From Candidatus Babelota bacterium (GTDB taxonomy: Bacteria > Babelota > Babeliae > Babelales > Vermiphilaceae), in assembly GCA_004375875.1 (NCBI GenBank), contig SOKE01000037.1:1-33884 (forward strand): 33,884 nt of DNA. The letters are read 5' to 3'. Under the pieces are notes generated by a model, which saw only the letters and a program-made list of their open reading frames with translations, searched no databases and was not told where the DNA came from. This document shows positions 24,887 to 33,719 of the stretch, piece by piece (within the stretch, counting starts at the first letter, position 1; the number at the start of each line of letters is the position of its first letter). The position numbers were made by a program, and so were the translations under genes.

Positions 24887-27067
24887 ATGAATCAGACAGA
24901 AGAACTCATCGGTATTGTTGATCACATTATTTTTCAAAATACCGAAAATGGTTTTTCTGTCGTGGTTCTCCAAATCAGCAAAAAAGAACAAACAACAGTA
25001 ACTGGACATTTACCAACCATACATCCTGGAGAGCAAGTAACATTACAAGGAAGTTGGACGCATCATCCAAAATTTGGCAAACAATTTGAAGCACAATCCT
25101 GTTCTCGACAACTTCCAACCTCAGTTATTGGTTTAAAAAAATATTTAGGCTCTGGATTAATTAAAGGTATCGGACCGGTTTATGCTACCAAACTGGTCAA
25201 TGCATTTGGCGCAAACGTATTAACAGTAATTGATAAAGAACCACATCGTCTTGCATTTGTTGATGGTATTGGTCACAAACGCATAGAAAAAATTATCACT
25301 GCATGGCAAGATCAAAAAGAGATTGCCAATCTTATGGTATTTCTACAAGAAAAAGGGATCTCGCCTGCTTTTGCAACAAAAATATATAAGCGGTATCAAA
25401 ACAATGCCATTGATATTATAAGTGAAAACCCCTATCAACTTGTTGATGATATTTGGGGTGTTGGCTTTAAAACAGCAGATCAACTTGCACAAAAACTTGG
25501 TCTAGAACCTGTTAGTCCAAAACGTATTCGTGCTGGCATTATTTATGCTATTAGTGAAGTTCTCCAAAGAGGTCATCTGTATAGTGAAATTATAGCACTC
25601 AAAAAACAGGTTCTAAAGTTGCTTGAACTCAATGATGAACAGGAACAAAAAATCAAAGAAGCATTGCAGAATCTTTATAACAGCGAAAAAATAAAGGTCA
25701 TTACGACCAATGATCATCATTTTATCACCATGTCACAATATTATTATTCTGAAAAAGGAGTTGCCACCAAAATTCAACGACTTGCACACCATCCAATGCC
25801 ATACTGTTTTAATATCAATACTATTTATAACAACCTACGTGTAGTCAAAGCAGAAGAGCTTCAACTTAATGAAGATCAACAACGCGGCATTCTCGCCTGT
25901 TTACAAAATAAAGTTACTATTATCACCGGCGGACCAGGCACTGGCAAAACAACGCTTATTAAAAAAATGCTTACTATTTTAGAAAAGGAAAATCGCCGCT
26001 ATAAATTAGCAGCACCTACTGGACGTGCCGCAAAACGTATCACCGAAGGTACCGGCCGCTATGCAATGACCATACACCGCTTGCTTGAATTAGATCCTGC
26101 TACAATGCAGTTTAAACACAACGAAGATAATGCCTTGCAGCTTGATTTTCTCATTGTTGATGAAGCTTCGATGATCGATATTTTTTTAGCCCATTCAATT
26201 TTAAAGGCATTACCATTATCAGCCCATTTGATCTTAATTGGTGATGTTGATCAATTACCTTCTGTTGGTGCTGGTAATGTGCTCAATGATATGATTGCCA
26301 GTGAAATTATTGCGAGCGTTCGCCTAACCAAAATCTTTCGACAAGCACACGATAGTTTGATTATCATAAATGCACATCGCGTTAATCAAGGTGAATTTCC
26401 TATCTCTTACGTGCCGGAAACTAAACGTGATTTTTTCTTTATCAAAGAAGAAAACCCAGAAAATGTATCCACACACTTAACAACACTTTTTACCAAAGGC
26501 CTCACTAAAGCGGGAATTAACCCAAATGATGCGATTGTTCTCGTCCCTATGAATCGCGGTATCGTTGGTACTCACAATCTCAACTATGTCCTACAAGGCA
26601 TACTCAATCCGGCACACACTGATAAACAAATTTCACGCACCGGTACAATTTATAAAATTGGTGATCGTGTAATGCAAATTCGTAATAATTATGATAAGGC
26701 TGTTTTTAATGGTGACATCGGCTTTATTCATGATATCAATTTTAACGAGAGGCAGCTCTTAGTTGCTTTTGATAATCGTATTATAGAATATGATTTTTCT
26801 GAACTTGATGAACTAGTACTCGCATATGCAATTTCAATTCATAAAAGCCAAGGCTCTGAATATGTAGCTACAATCATTCCCATTTTTATGAATCATTTTA
26901 TTCTCCTTCAGCGTAATTTGATCTATACTGCCATTACACGTGCCAAACAGCTCTGCATCGTTATCGGACAACCAAAGGCCTTGGCTATTGCAATAAAAAA
27001 TAACAAAGGATTAAAACGTAATACTTTCTTAAAAGAATTTTTAACGAGTGATCTACAATGTCGATAA
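24887..27067 (+). CDS. recD2: RecD2-like ATP-dependent DNA helicase
   Basis: 726 residues, usual for RecD2, a 5'-3' DNA helicase in repair that acts without RecBC. The N-terminal OB-like domain (IVDHIIFQNTENGFSVV; GHLPTIHPGEQVTLQG) and helix-hairpin-helix region (GIGPVYATKLVNAFG; VDGIGHKRIEKI; ISENPYQLVDDIWGVGF) precede the superfamily-1 motor: Walker A GGPGTGKTT (G348-K354), LAAPTGRAAKRI, Walker B LIVDEASM (D425-E426), GDVDQLPSVGAGNVL, LTKIFRQ and the final helicase motifs AISIHKSQGSE and AITRAKQLC. All key motifs look intact. No clear ribosome-binding site. Overlaps the next gene by ten bases. Confidence 0.95.
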   Translation: MNQTEELIGIVDHIIFQNTENGFSVVVLQISKKEQTTVTGHLPTIHPGEQVTLQGSWTHHPKFGKQFEAQSCSRQLPTSVIGLKKYLGSGLIKGIGPVYATKLVNAFGANVLTVIDKEPHRLAFVDGIGHKRIEKIITAWQDQKEIANLMVFLQEKGISPAFATKIYKRYQNNAIDIISENPYQLVDDIWGVGFKTADQLAQKLGLEPVSPKRIRAGIIYAISEVLQRGHLYSEIIALKKQVLKLLELNDEQEQKIKEALQNLYNSEKIKVITTNDHHFITMSQYYYSEKGVATKIQRLAHHPMPYCFNINTIYNNLRVVKAEELQLNEDQQRGILACLQNKVTIITGGPGTGKTTLIKKMLTILEKENRRYKLAAPTGRAAKRITEGTGRYAMTIHRLLELDPATMQFKHNEDNALQLDFLIVDEASMIDIFLAHSILKALPLSAHLILIGDVDQLPSVGAGNVLNDMIASEIIASVRLTKIFRQAHDSLIIINAHRVNQGEFPISYVPETKRDFFFIKEENPENVSTHLTTLFTKGLTKAGINPNDAIVLVPMNRGIVGTHNLNYVLQGILNPAHTDKQISRTGTIYKIGDRVMQIRNNYDKAVFNGDIGFIHDINFNERQLLVAFDNRIIEYDFSELDELVLAYAISIHKSQGSEYVATIIPIFMNHFILLQRNLIYTAITRAKQLCIVIGQPKALAIAIKNNKGLKRNTFLKEFLTSDLQCR

Positions 27068-27753
27068 AACAGCGTTTCGCCATCATTTTTCTATGCACAC
27101 TCAACATGCAGATGTATTCTCGTCGATCATATTATAGTGAACCAAAACCAAACTACCGTATGACAATCATGATTGATCCTGCCGCTAATGCACGTATCAT
27201 TGAAGGCTGCTTTGAGTTTGGCATAACATTGCAGTGTGCAGAACAATTAAAACAAGAACTAGAAAAAGAATATCGACAGCTGCGCATTGTACTTACACGA
27301 CATCCCGGGCAAACTGTGCAACCATTACAAAATGCAAACTTTGCTAATCGCCTTGATGTTGATTTCTATCTGAGTATTCATTTTTATCAAGAAACAGATA
27401 CCAAACCAAAACTCTCTCTGTACCATTTTTCCTACGGCAATGATTTGGTAAACAAAACATTTGACTTATGTTTTTATCCGTATGATCAAGCGTATATTTT
27501 CAACAAAGCACAAACAGAAGAATGGATACAAAATATGAAACAAATCTTATCACAAGAAAATTATGCCGCCTTATTTGATGTAAAAGGTCCATATGCACTT
27601 TCATTTAAACCACTTATTGGCATCAAAACCCCTGCTATAGCGATTGAAGCAAGCCTCAGACACATTTCTGATTGGCAACAGTATATCGAGCCAATTATCA
27701 CAAGCTTAAGACCGATCATCACAAACTATCAAAAGAAAACGGACGAGGCATGA
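27058..27753 (+). CDS. N-acetylmuramoyl-L-alanine amidase-like protein (metal site degraded)
   Basis: 231 residues with a signal peptide (MSIKQRFAIIFLCTLNMQMY). Resembles the Amidase_3 fold, which cuts the bond between muramic acid and peptide in the cell wall with Zn2+. The pattern follows in order: MIDPAAN (40-43 and on), E53, LKQELEKEY, LTR (79-81), ANFANRLDVDFYLSIH (H108) and PAIAIEAS (E197). Relatives read D-P-G-H-G-G at the first place; here it is D-P-A-A-N-A, so the first zinc His is absent. Activity is doubtful; it may be a wall-binding or regulatory relic. The start overlaps recD2, and its stop overlaps the GerMN-like gene (ATGA). Confidence 0.75.
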   Translation: MSIKQRFAIIFLCTLNMQMYSRRSYYSEPKPNYRMTIMIDPAANARIIEGCFEFGITLQCAEQLKQELEKEYRQLRIVLTRHPGQTVQPLQNANFANRLDVDFYLSIHFYQETDTKPKLSLYHFSYGNDLVNKTFDLCFYPYDQAYIFNKAQTEEWIQNMKQILSQENYAALFDVKGPYALSFKPLIGIKTPAIAIEASLRHISDWQQYIEPIITSLRPIITNYQKKTDEA

Positions 27754-28298
27754 AAACGAGAAATAGTATTAAGCTCTCTGTTATCTTTTTCTTTATTGGA
27801 ATAATACTTTTTGCCTATTTTCAAGGCTGGATCATCATTCGCTATCCATATACTGAATCTGCCATAGAACAGCACCATCACATCAGCAGTAAGAAAAAAA
27901 CAAAATTACAGTACTGGCATCACGACACGTGGAATACAGAAGAAACAGAACTTATCTGGTCAAATGATAAAGCTGAAAACATCCGCTATCTTATCAACTC
28001 CTTACTCACACTCATGCACGAAGAAGAAGCTTTTACCAAAAAAATATCACTCGAAACAGTGATGCTCTCACCCACAGGAAATGAAGCCTTCCTATCTTTC
28101 GATAGAAACCCATTCCGTAAAGAAGCACCAACATATGAAAAATGGATGATCATTGAAAGTATTTTAAAAACGATACGAGAAAATGAGATTAACATTCAAG
28201 GAATTAAATTTCTTCTGCATCACAGGCCATTAAATGATTATCACCTTGATTTTTCAAATTTTTGGATGATAAAAAATTTCAGTTCTTGCACAACGTAA
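27750..28298 (+). CDS. Membrane-anchored GerMN-like protein
   Basis: 182 residues from the ATG at 27750, which overlaps the previous stop as ATGA and follows GGACGAGG; an upstream in-frame ATG at 27672 lies within the amidase gene and is rejected. One membrane helix (IKLSVIFFFIGIILFAYFQGW) then an extracytoplasmic domain: ELIWSNDKAENIRYLINSLL, ISLETVMLSPTGNEAFLSFD, and IESILKTIRENEINIQGIKF. Order and pattern match GerMN domains, small domains often next to cell-wall amidases, supporting the pair. Function is probably in envelope or wall remodelling (inference). Confidence 0.65.
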   Translation: MKTRNSIKLSVIFFFIGIILFAYFQGWIIIRYPYTESAIEQHHHISSKKKTKLQYWHHDTWNTEETELIWSNDKAENIRYLINSLLTLMHEEEAFTKKISLETVMLSPTGNEAFLSFDRNPFRKEAPTYEKWMIIESILKTIRENEINIQGIKFLLHHRPLNDYHLDFSNFWMIKNFSSCTT

Positions 28299-28317
28299 GT
28301 TATTGTGATATTTGATG

Positions 28318-28336
28318 GTTTAATACAAAATTAAAC
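28318..28336 (+). promoter_or_regulatory. Inverted repeat before the methyltransferase/glycosyltransferase cassette
   Basis: GTTTAAT-ACAAA-ATTAAAC, perfect 7-bp arms, 20 bases after the GerMN-like stop and 25 bases before the ATG at 28361. It may be an operator or weak terminator. TTTAAT / 17 / TAAAAT is a poor promoter candidate overlapping it. Confidence 0.35.
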
Positions 28337-28360
28337 TCATATAAAATGTGGGGAAAAAAT

Positions 28361-29218
28361 ATGCTTAAAAAAACAAATATAATGTTCCTATTAATACCAG
28401 TCTTTATTATGTTTTTAATACAAACCACAATTTCAGCAAACAATTCTACAAAAAAATTAAAGTTTTCTAACTATGCTTTTAATAATTATTCACAATATGG
28501 CGAAGATGGTATTATCCAAAAAATCTTTGAAATTATAAATACTACATCAAAAATTTGTGTAGAATTTGGCGCTTGGGATGGTCTTCATCTTTCAAACACA
28601 GCCAATCTTTGGATTAACCATGCATGGAAGGGTATTCTCATAGAATCAGACCCAATACGCTTTAAACAGCTCGCTAAAAACATTGAGCCATACAATTGTA
28701 TCGCAATCAATGCAACTATTGGTATTGAAGGAAAAAATTCTCTCAAAAACATTCTTAATCAATTCAATATACATGATCAAATAGACTTACTCTCAATTGA
28801 CATTGATGGAAATGACTATTACATCCTTAAGAATCTAGGAACATTACGTCCACGCATAATCATCTGCGAATACAATCCAACACTACCACCTACATTCGAC
28901 ATTTATCCAGAATATAACAACTACTTTGGCTGCTCGGTAGCAGCCTTGATAAGAGTAGCCGAAGAACATGACTATAAACTAATTGCTCTTACCGACACAA
29001 ATGCTTTTTTTTGTGTAAAAGAAGAGTTCCAGAAACTATCGATATTTGAAACTACACTTGAAAAAATTAAAATAGATAAGTATCTCATGTACATAGCTAC
29101 ATCATATGATGGCAAAAGTATAATACTTGGAAAACAAGAAAAACCTGCTTATGGCAAAATTTGCTCTCAATACAATAAAAAAGTTTTTTTGAATAACTGT
29201 TTCAGAATTGATCATTAG
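28361..29218 (+). CDS. FkbM-like SAM-dependent methyltransferase with signal peptide
   Basis: 285 residues from the ATG at 28361 (GGGG seven bases upstream; an in-frame ATG at 28346 is less likely). The N-terminus MLKKTNIMFLLIPVFIMFLI, ending TTISA, is a signal peptide. The rest is a Rossmann methyltransferase of the type found in sugar clusters: NNYSQYGEDGIIQKIF, CVEFGAWDG (SAM-loop position), GILIESDP, LLSIDIDGNDYYIL, RIIICEYNP. In relatives the methyl goes to sugar or similar hydroxyls. Export of a SAM-dependent enzyme is odd, since SAM is cytosolic in the bacterium; host cytosol or a membrane-anchored topology are alternatives. First of four cassette genes; 64 bases to the next. Confidence 0.75.
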   Translation: MLKKTNIMFLLIPVFIMFLIQTTISANNSTKKLKFSNYAFNNYSQYGEDGIIQKIFEIINTTSKICVEFGAWDGLHLSNTANLWINHAWKGILIESDPIRFKQLAKNIEPYNCIAINATIGIEGKNSLKNILNQFNIHDQIDLLSIDIDGNDYYILKNLGTLRPRIIICEYNPTLPPTFDIYPEYNNYFGCSVAALIRVAEEHDYKLIALTDTNAFFCVKEEFQKLSIFETTLEKIKIDKYLMYIATSYDGKSIILGKQEKPAYGKICSQYNKKVFLNNCFRIDH

Positions 29219-29282
29219 AAAAGGTAGACATTCTTTGCTTTAGTAATTAACTAAGCCTTTTATCTATTATTATAAGGAAAAA

Positions 29283-30395
29283 ATGAACATAAAAAATTCA
29301 ATTTCATGGACAATTTTTATAATAGCCTCTCTCTGTTTAATAAGAAATTTCAACTTGCTACCCACCACACCTAAGAATGAACTCAGCTTATACTGGGTAA
29401 AAGATAAAGATTGGTCTCTTCGTTCAGATTTTTTAAAAAATTTAGCTACCATTTCAAAGGCATCCATTTTCATTGAAACCGGCACATTCCAAGGTGAAAC
29501 AACATACAAGGCCGCACAACATTTTAATACGGTACACACAACAGAGCTTGGATGGGAATTATTTAAAAAGGCGGAAAATCGTTTTGCTTATAACCCAGCC
29601 ATTTTTACTTATTATGGCAACTCTCCCGATATACTTCGTAAAATCCTACCTAACATTAAAGGAAAAATAATTTTTTGGCTTGATGCTCACTATAGCAGTG
29701 GAGAAACCGCAAAGGGAAAATCTAATACCCCAATTTTAGAAGAACTTAAAACAATCGAAGAAAGTGGTATTAAAGATTCCATTATTCTTATCGATGATAT
29801 GCGATTTCTTGATATTGTAGAAAATATTCCAGCTAATAAAGCTGCTCAAGGATATCCAAGTATCCAACAATTAAGAAATGCATTATTGAATATTAATCCT
29901 AATTATCATTTTGTTGTATTTAGCGATATCGGTATTGCATATTCACCTGATGAAGAATTTACCGTATCTCCTGTAGTAGAAGCTTGCACAATAAGTCGCC
30001 TGTTTGAAAATGAGAAACCAAATATTCCCCTCGTTTTGGCTGCAGAAAAGCAGATCGCCCATGCACAAAATCAAGAAAGAAATCTTCTTTTATATTTAGC
30101 CGAAGGATTTAAACACTCAGAAGTAACTTATCAACTGGGTAAACATTACCGCTTATGGCGTGGCCTTGTATTAGCACATGAACATCAATATAAAGAGGCT
30201 CTTAACCAATTTTTAAAAGCAAGAGATCTTGGTTTAACACATTGGCGCATTTCATGGTATATTGCTAAGACAGCTTATAAATGTCGCAATAAAGAACTCC
30301 TGATTAAACATCAAGGTGGGGTAGAAAAAGCTACAAAATTTTCTAGGAAGGCAATTCAAATACTACAATGGTTACAAACCCAAAATAGTAAATAA
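29283..30395 (+). CDS. Methyltransferase-like protein with N-terminal membrane anchor
   Basis: 370 residues; AAGGA precedes the ATG. The first ~27 residues (NIKNSISWTIFIIASLCLI) are an anchor or signal. Residues ~55-210 look like a class-I SAM-binding fold: FIETGTFQGETTYKAA (loop I), TELGWELFKKAENRF, GNSPDILRKILP, KIIFWLDAHYSSG, TPILEELKTIEESGI and ILIDDMRF. Residues ~245-365 are helical, with a TPR-like piece (YKEALNQFLKARDLGLTHW). The substrate is unknown. The neighbours suggest glycan work. A weak bulged hairpin in the preceding gap (~29236-29257) might attenuate. Confidence 0.7.
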   Translation: MNIKNSISWTIFIIASLCLIRNFNLLPTTPKNELSLYWVKDKDWSLRSDFLKNLATISKASIFIETGTFQGETTYKAAQHFNTVHTTELGWELFKKAENRFAYNPAIFTYYGNSPDILRKILPNIKGKIIFWLDAHYSSGETAKGKSNTPILEELKTIEESGIKDSIILIDDMRFLDIVENIPANKAAQGYPSIQQLRNALLNINPNYHFVVFSDIGIAYSPDEEFTVSPVVEACTISRLFENEKPNIPLVLAAEKQIAHAQNQERNLLLYLAEGFKHSEVTYQLGKHYRLWRGLVLAHEHQYKEALNQFLKARDLGLTHWRISWYIAKTAYKCRNKELLIKHQGGVEKATKFSRKAIQILQWLQTQNSK

Positions 30396-30405
30396 AAGGA
30401 TAATT

Positions 30406-31380
30406 ATGAACAAAAGATTGTTAACCCTTTTACTATTGATGCTATCAAATCTCATTTATAGTATAGACAATCGATTCATACAAAAATGGCAAAAAATGCA
30501 AGAGTACTATCTAAGATTAAGTGAAATTTTAAAAACAAATGGTTATTCAGAGGCAGAAAAAACTTTCTGCCACCCACATTGGTTAAAAACCAAAGAGCAT
30601 ATTAAAAGAGTAATTTTAGGACCTCCAAATGAGCAATTTCTGAAAACTGCACATATATCTGGGACTATGTTAAGACAAGGAATAAATCGACAACAAATCT
30701 ATGAAATTTATTATTTACTGTTTTGTATATCACCAAGTACAAAGAACCTAATAAATTCATTTAAAGAGGGGTATTGTTTTGACATTTTAAAAGAATGTAA
30801 AGAATTCAATTGTACCGTAAATACACTTGGACAATTATACTATGCAGTTAAGATATTTGAACAAGGAATTCCTATACAAACTATCATAGAATTTGGAGGT
30901 GGATACGGTTGTTTAGCATATATTTTTAAACAATATCTACCACAAACAACCATAGTTTTAGTTGATTTACCTGAGTTACTGGCAATTCAATATTTATACC
31001 TGCAACTTTCACTTCCAGAAACTGATATCTACTTACATACCACAGCCGCAACACATATGATTGAACAAAAAATTAACTTAATCCCAGTTTATTATTTAAA
31101 AGAGCTAAATATAAAGCCAGATGCTTTTATTTCAAACTTTGCATTATCAGAAACACCCGCATATGTACAAAACCTAGTTATAGAAAAAAATTTTTTTAAT
31201 GCGCAATTATGCTATCTCACTGGCCAATTAAATGGATGGAACGGTAAATTTGAATCCCATAATATACTACATTCAGAAATCCCAAAACAATATACTATGA
31301 TTGAATTTCACCCTTTTCATATTATGTTAGAAAAAGAAAACTTATATTCATATGAATTAATAGGAAAAAGGAAAATCTAA
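30406..31380 (+). CDS. Putative sugar O-methyltransferase with signal peptide
   Basis: 324 residues; AAAAGGA upstream. Signal peptide MNKRLLTLLLLMLSNLIYSI. The middle has IIEFGGGYGCLAYIF (~165-180), a typical SAM loop, then TIVLVDLPELLAIQYLYLQ and a strand with DAFISNFALSETP. This arrangement matches the putative sugar O-methyltransferase group near polysaccharide genes in other bacteria. The N-terminal ~110 residues are helical. Ten bases after the preceding gene and 14 before the next, so one transcript. As with the others, the export signal on a SAM enzyme is the puzzle. Confidence 0.7.
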   Translation: MNKRLLTLLLLMLSNLIYSIDNRFIQKWQKMQEYYLRLSEILKTNGYSEAEKTFCHPHWLKTKEHIKRVILGPPNEQFLKTAHISGTMLRQGINRQQIYEIYYLLFCISPSTKNLINSFKEGYCFDILKECKEFNCTVNTLGQLYYAVKIFEQGIPIQTIIEFGGGYGCLAYIFKQYLPQTTIVLVDLPELLAIQYLYLQLSLPETDIYLHTTAATHMIEQKINLIPVYYLKELNIKPDAFISNFALSETPAYVQNLVIEKNFFNAQLCYLTGQLNGWNGKFESHNILHSEIPKQYTMIEFHPFHIMLEKENLYSYELIGKRKI

Positions 31381-31394
31381 AAGGAAATTTTATT

Positions 31395-32438
31395 ATGAAG
31401 CATAGATTATTTATTACCTTTATCTCTCTTACTATATTTTCCCCATTGATTCTTGGGGCAAAGAGAACACAAAAGCATAATTTACCCATTGAAAAAATTG
31501 TCATTTGGGGTCACAAGCTTCATACACATACCCATTCATATATTCATTGGGGGTTTTTTAAGGCATTTAAATATCTAGGATATCAAACATATTGGTTCGA
31601 CAAAAATGATATTCTAGACAAGTTTAATTTCTCCCAATCTCTTTTTATAACAGCTGGAAATTGTGATCATGGAATTCCATTACGAGAAGATTGTTTTTAT
31701 ATATTACACTACTGTGATTTTTCAAAATATGAACATTTATTTAAAAAGGGACGCTGTATAGATCTAAAGGTTTATTGGCATTATTTTAAAAATAAAGAAG
31801 CAACATTCATTGATGACTTCACCTTTTATAATTTAGACGAAAATTATATTTGTATGCCATGGGCAACAGATCTGTTACCCTATGAGATAGATGAAATCAA
31901 AAAACAGATGCCATTCGTCAAAAAACCATACGCATACTTTATAGGAAGTCCCCATAGCGGTACCAACAGTACTAAAAAAATATTCGAGGAATTTCAAAAG
32001 GCTTGTTTAGAAAACAATATTCAATTTAAGATAACAGGACTCTATTCAACTAATAGCCAGATCAGCAATGATGAACATATGAAGCTTATTCAAAATTCAC
32101 TTTTAGCTCCTGCATTGCAAGGGCAATTACAGATTGACCTGGGTTATATACCATGTCGAATTTTTAAAAATATCAGTTATGGGCAACTAGGTATTACCAA
32201 TTCAAAAACAGTTTATGAATTCTTTAATAAGAAAATAGTCTATAACCCAGGTGCTTATCAACTTTGTTATGACGCACTTAAACGTTTAAAAACTATAAGC
32301 TTAGCCGAACTTCATGAAACAATGGATTTTGTAAAGGAGAAACATACTTATTTAAATAGAATAGACACTTTATTGTCATTTCTTGAACTTGTATACAACA
32401 ATTATAAAAAGAAAAACACAAAAATTATCTTCCCTTGA
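31395..32438 (+). CDS. Glycosyltransferase-like protein with signal peptide
   Basis: 347 residues; AAAAGGAAA upstream. Signal peptide MKHRLFITFISLTIFSPLIL, cleaved near LGA. Then IVIWGHKLHTHTHSYIHWGF and KAFKYLGYQTYWF, an N-terminal half resembling GT-B-type enzymes (His-rich first loop), LFITAGNCDHGIPLR, YILHYC, CMPWATDLLP, AYFIGSPHSGTN (start of the second half), and SLLAPALQGQLQIDLGYIPCR, then KNISYGQLGITNSKTVYEFF, where donor nucleotides usually bind. The family is not certain. Last cassette gene; the convergent gene at 32457 begins 18 bases beyond with no hairpin between. Confidence 0.65.
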   Translation: MKHRLFITFISLTIFSPLILGAKRTQKHNLPIEKIVIWGHKLHTHTHSYIHWGFFKAFKYLGYQTYWFDKNDILDKFNFSQSLFITAGNCDHGIPLREDCFYILHYCDFSKYEHLFKKGRCIDLKVYWHYFKNKEATFIDDFTFYNLDENYICMPWATDLLPYEIDEIKKQMPFVKKPYAYFIGSPHSGTNSTKKIFEEFQKACLENNIQFKITGLYSTNSQISNDEHMKLIQNSLLAPALQGQLQIDLGYIPCRIFKNISYGQLGITNSKTVYEFFNKKIVYNPGAYQLCYDALKRLKTISLAELHETMDFVKEKHTYLNRIDTLLSFLELVYNNYKKKNTKIIFP

Positions 32439-32456
32439 TGCAATTTTGACTGTCTT

Positions 32457-33719
32457 TTAGTTATAACGTCCTAAAAAATGATCCTCTATGAGTTTTACAT
32501 CCTGCAAATCTTTTGCCCTTCCTCTTTTTTTCTTAAAATAATGCATAAATTCTAGTGTTGCATACTTTATACCATGAAAATAAAAGTTGTATGTTGGGTT
32601 ATAAAGAAGCTCATCTATAGATATTTTCAGTTTAAATAAGTTACTGGCATCAAGATTAACATTGGCAAATGCATGGGGAATATCTTCTAGTATATAATGC
32701 TTTCCTTCTTTATCTTCTAAAATAACATAATTTCTTTTAAAAAACTGATTTTGATTAGAAAGCTGAGGATGGAGATTTCTTGGTATAGAAATCCTAGGAT
32801 CATGCAAAAAATCAATATCACCACAATCTCTTAAACCATAGGCCGACAAAACTGCGCTATTGTACACAACAATTTTATCAATATTATTTCCTAATTTTTC
32901 TATCAATAAAGGAATATACTCATTGTATCTCTTCAACAATTTAACTTTCGAAGAATCAGAAAACTTCAAGCACTTTATGCTATTTTCATTGAAAACTATA
33001 TTGCCTAAATGTATCGTTTCTTCATGCGTATCATTAATATGCATAGCATACCCTAATTTTACCGTCTCCCTTATTTCTCGTTTACATTTAGTAGTAACGT
33101 ATAAATTCTCAACCGCCCTTTTACCGTATAAACGTTCAAACTGTTCTATATAAGCTCTATTGTTATTAAATATTTTAGTTAAGTACCCCTTCATTTGATT
33201 ATAATCAGTATTGTTTTTTTTGCATTCAAGCAAATAGACCCGCATTGGATTGTAGTTTGAATAGGGTTTTTGAAACCATAGGTCAACCCCTTGTGGATGC
33301 GAAGCCTTTGAAGGAATTTGAGCAAGAAAATTTTTCGCACCTTGATCATTAAGTAAAATTCTTTTAGAACTAATAATGTTGCAATATTTATTAAATATTC
33401 TCGTGATAGTCTGGTCATGTCCTACCGTCACTGGCCAAATAAGCGCAACATAGGTATTGCTATTATTTTTTATCATCTCCGTTGACATGTAATCTAAATA
33501 GGAACGATCCACATACTTTTCTAGTGCTTCAAATGTAAGATTTTCGGTAAAATCATTAGTTATCTTTGCTATTTCTGCATAAAGCTCTCGTCCAAAATTT
33601 GAGCGTATTTTATTTGTTTCAAAAGTATATAATATCTGGTTTGCTATCCCAGCAAAATTATATGAAAATGCTTGTGATGAATATAATAAACTAATAAAAA
33701 CTAAAATTTTTAAATTCAT
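32457..33719 (-). CDS. Exported nucleotidyltransferase-like protein
   Basis: 420 residues. Signal peptide MNLKILVFISLLYSSQAFS. Residues ~80-170 (ALIWPVTVGHDQTITRIFN; SHPQGVDLWFQKP; VYLLECKK) are not recognised. Residues ~285-310 read IDKIVVYNSAVLSAYGLRD, then C-G-D-I-D-F-L, which has the shape of a nucleotidyltransferase core (G/N-S-x(n)-G-L-R-x(3)-D-I-D). The C-terminus (YFHGIKYATLEFMHYFKKKR; KDLQDVKLIEDHF) matches endings of proteins found beside sugar genes. The gene faces the cassette, probably another glycan factor. The start overlaps the end of the next gene by 29 bases. Confidence 0.65.
   Translation of the reverse strand: MNLKILVFISLLYSSQAFSYNFAGIANQILYTFETNKIRSNFGRELYAEIAKITNDFTENLTFEALEKYVDRSYLDYMSTEMIKNNSNTYVALIWPVTVGHDQTITRIFNKYCNIISSKRILLNDQGAKNFLAQIPSKASHPQGVDLWFQKPYSNYNPMRVYLLECKKNNTDYNQMKGYLTKIFNNNRAYIEQFERLYGKRAVENLYVTTKCKREIRETVKLGYAMHINDTHEETIHLGNIVFNENSIKCLKFSDSSKVKLLKRYNEYIPLLIEKLGNNIDKIVVYNSAVLSAYGLRDCGDIDFLHDPRISIPRNLHPQLSNQNQFFKRNYVILEDKEGKHYILEDIPHAFANVNLDASNLFKLKISIDELLYNPTYNFYFHGIKYATLEFMHYFKKKRGRAKDLQDVKLIEDHFLGRYN

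Noticed and set aside
27672-27749. Upstream start of the GerMN-like gene
   Set aside because: It lies fully inside the amidase-like gene; the ATG at 27750 has a ribosome-binding site and ATGA coupling.
29236-29257. Terminator between the first two cassette genes
   Set aside because: The stem is bulged and lacks a following T-run; at most a weak attenuator.
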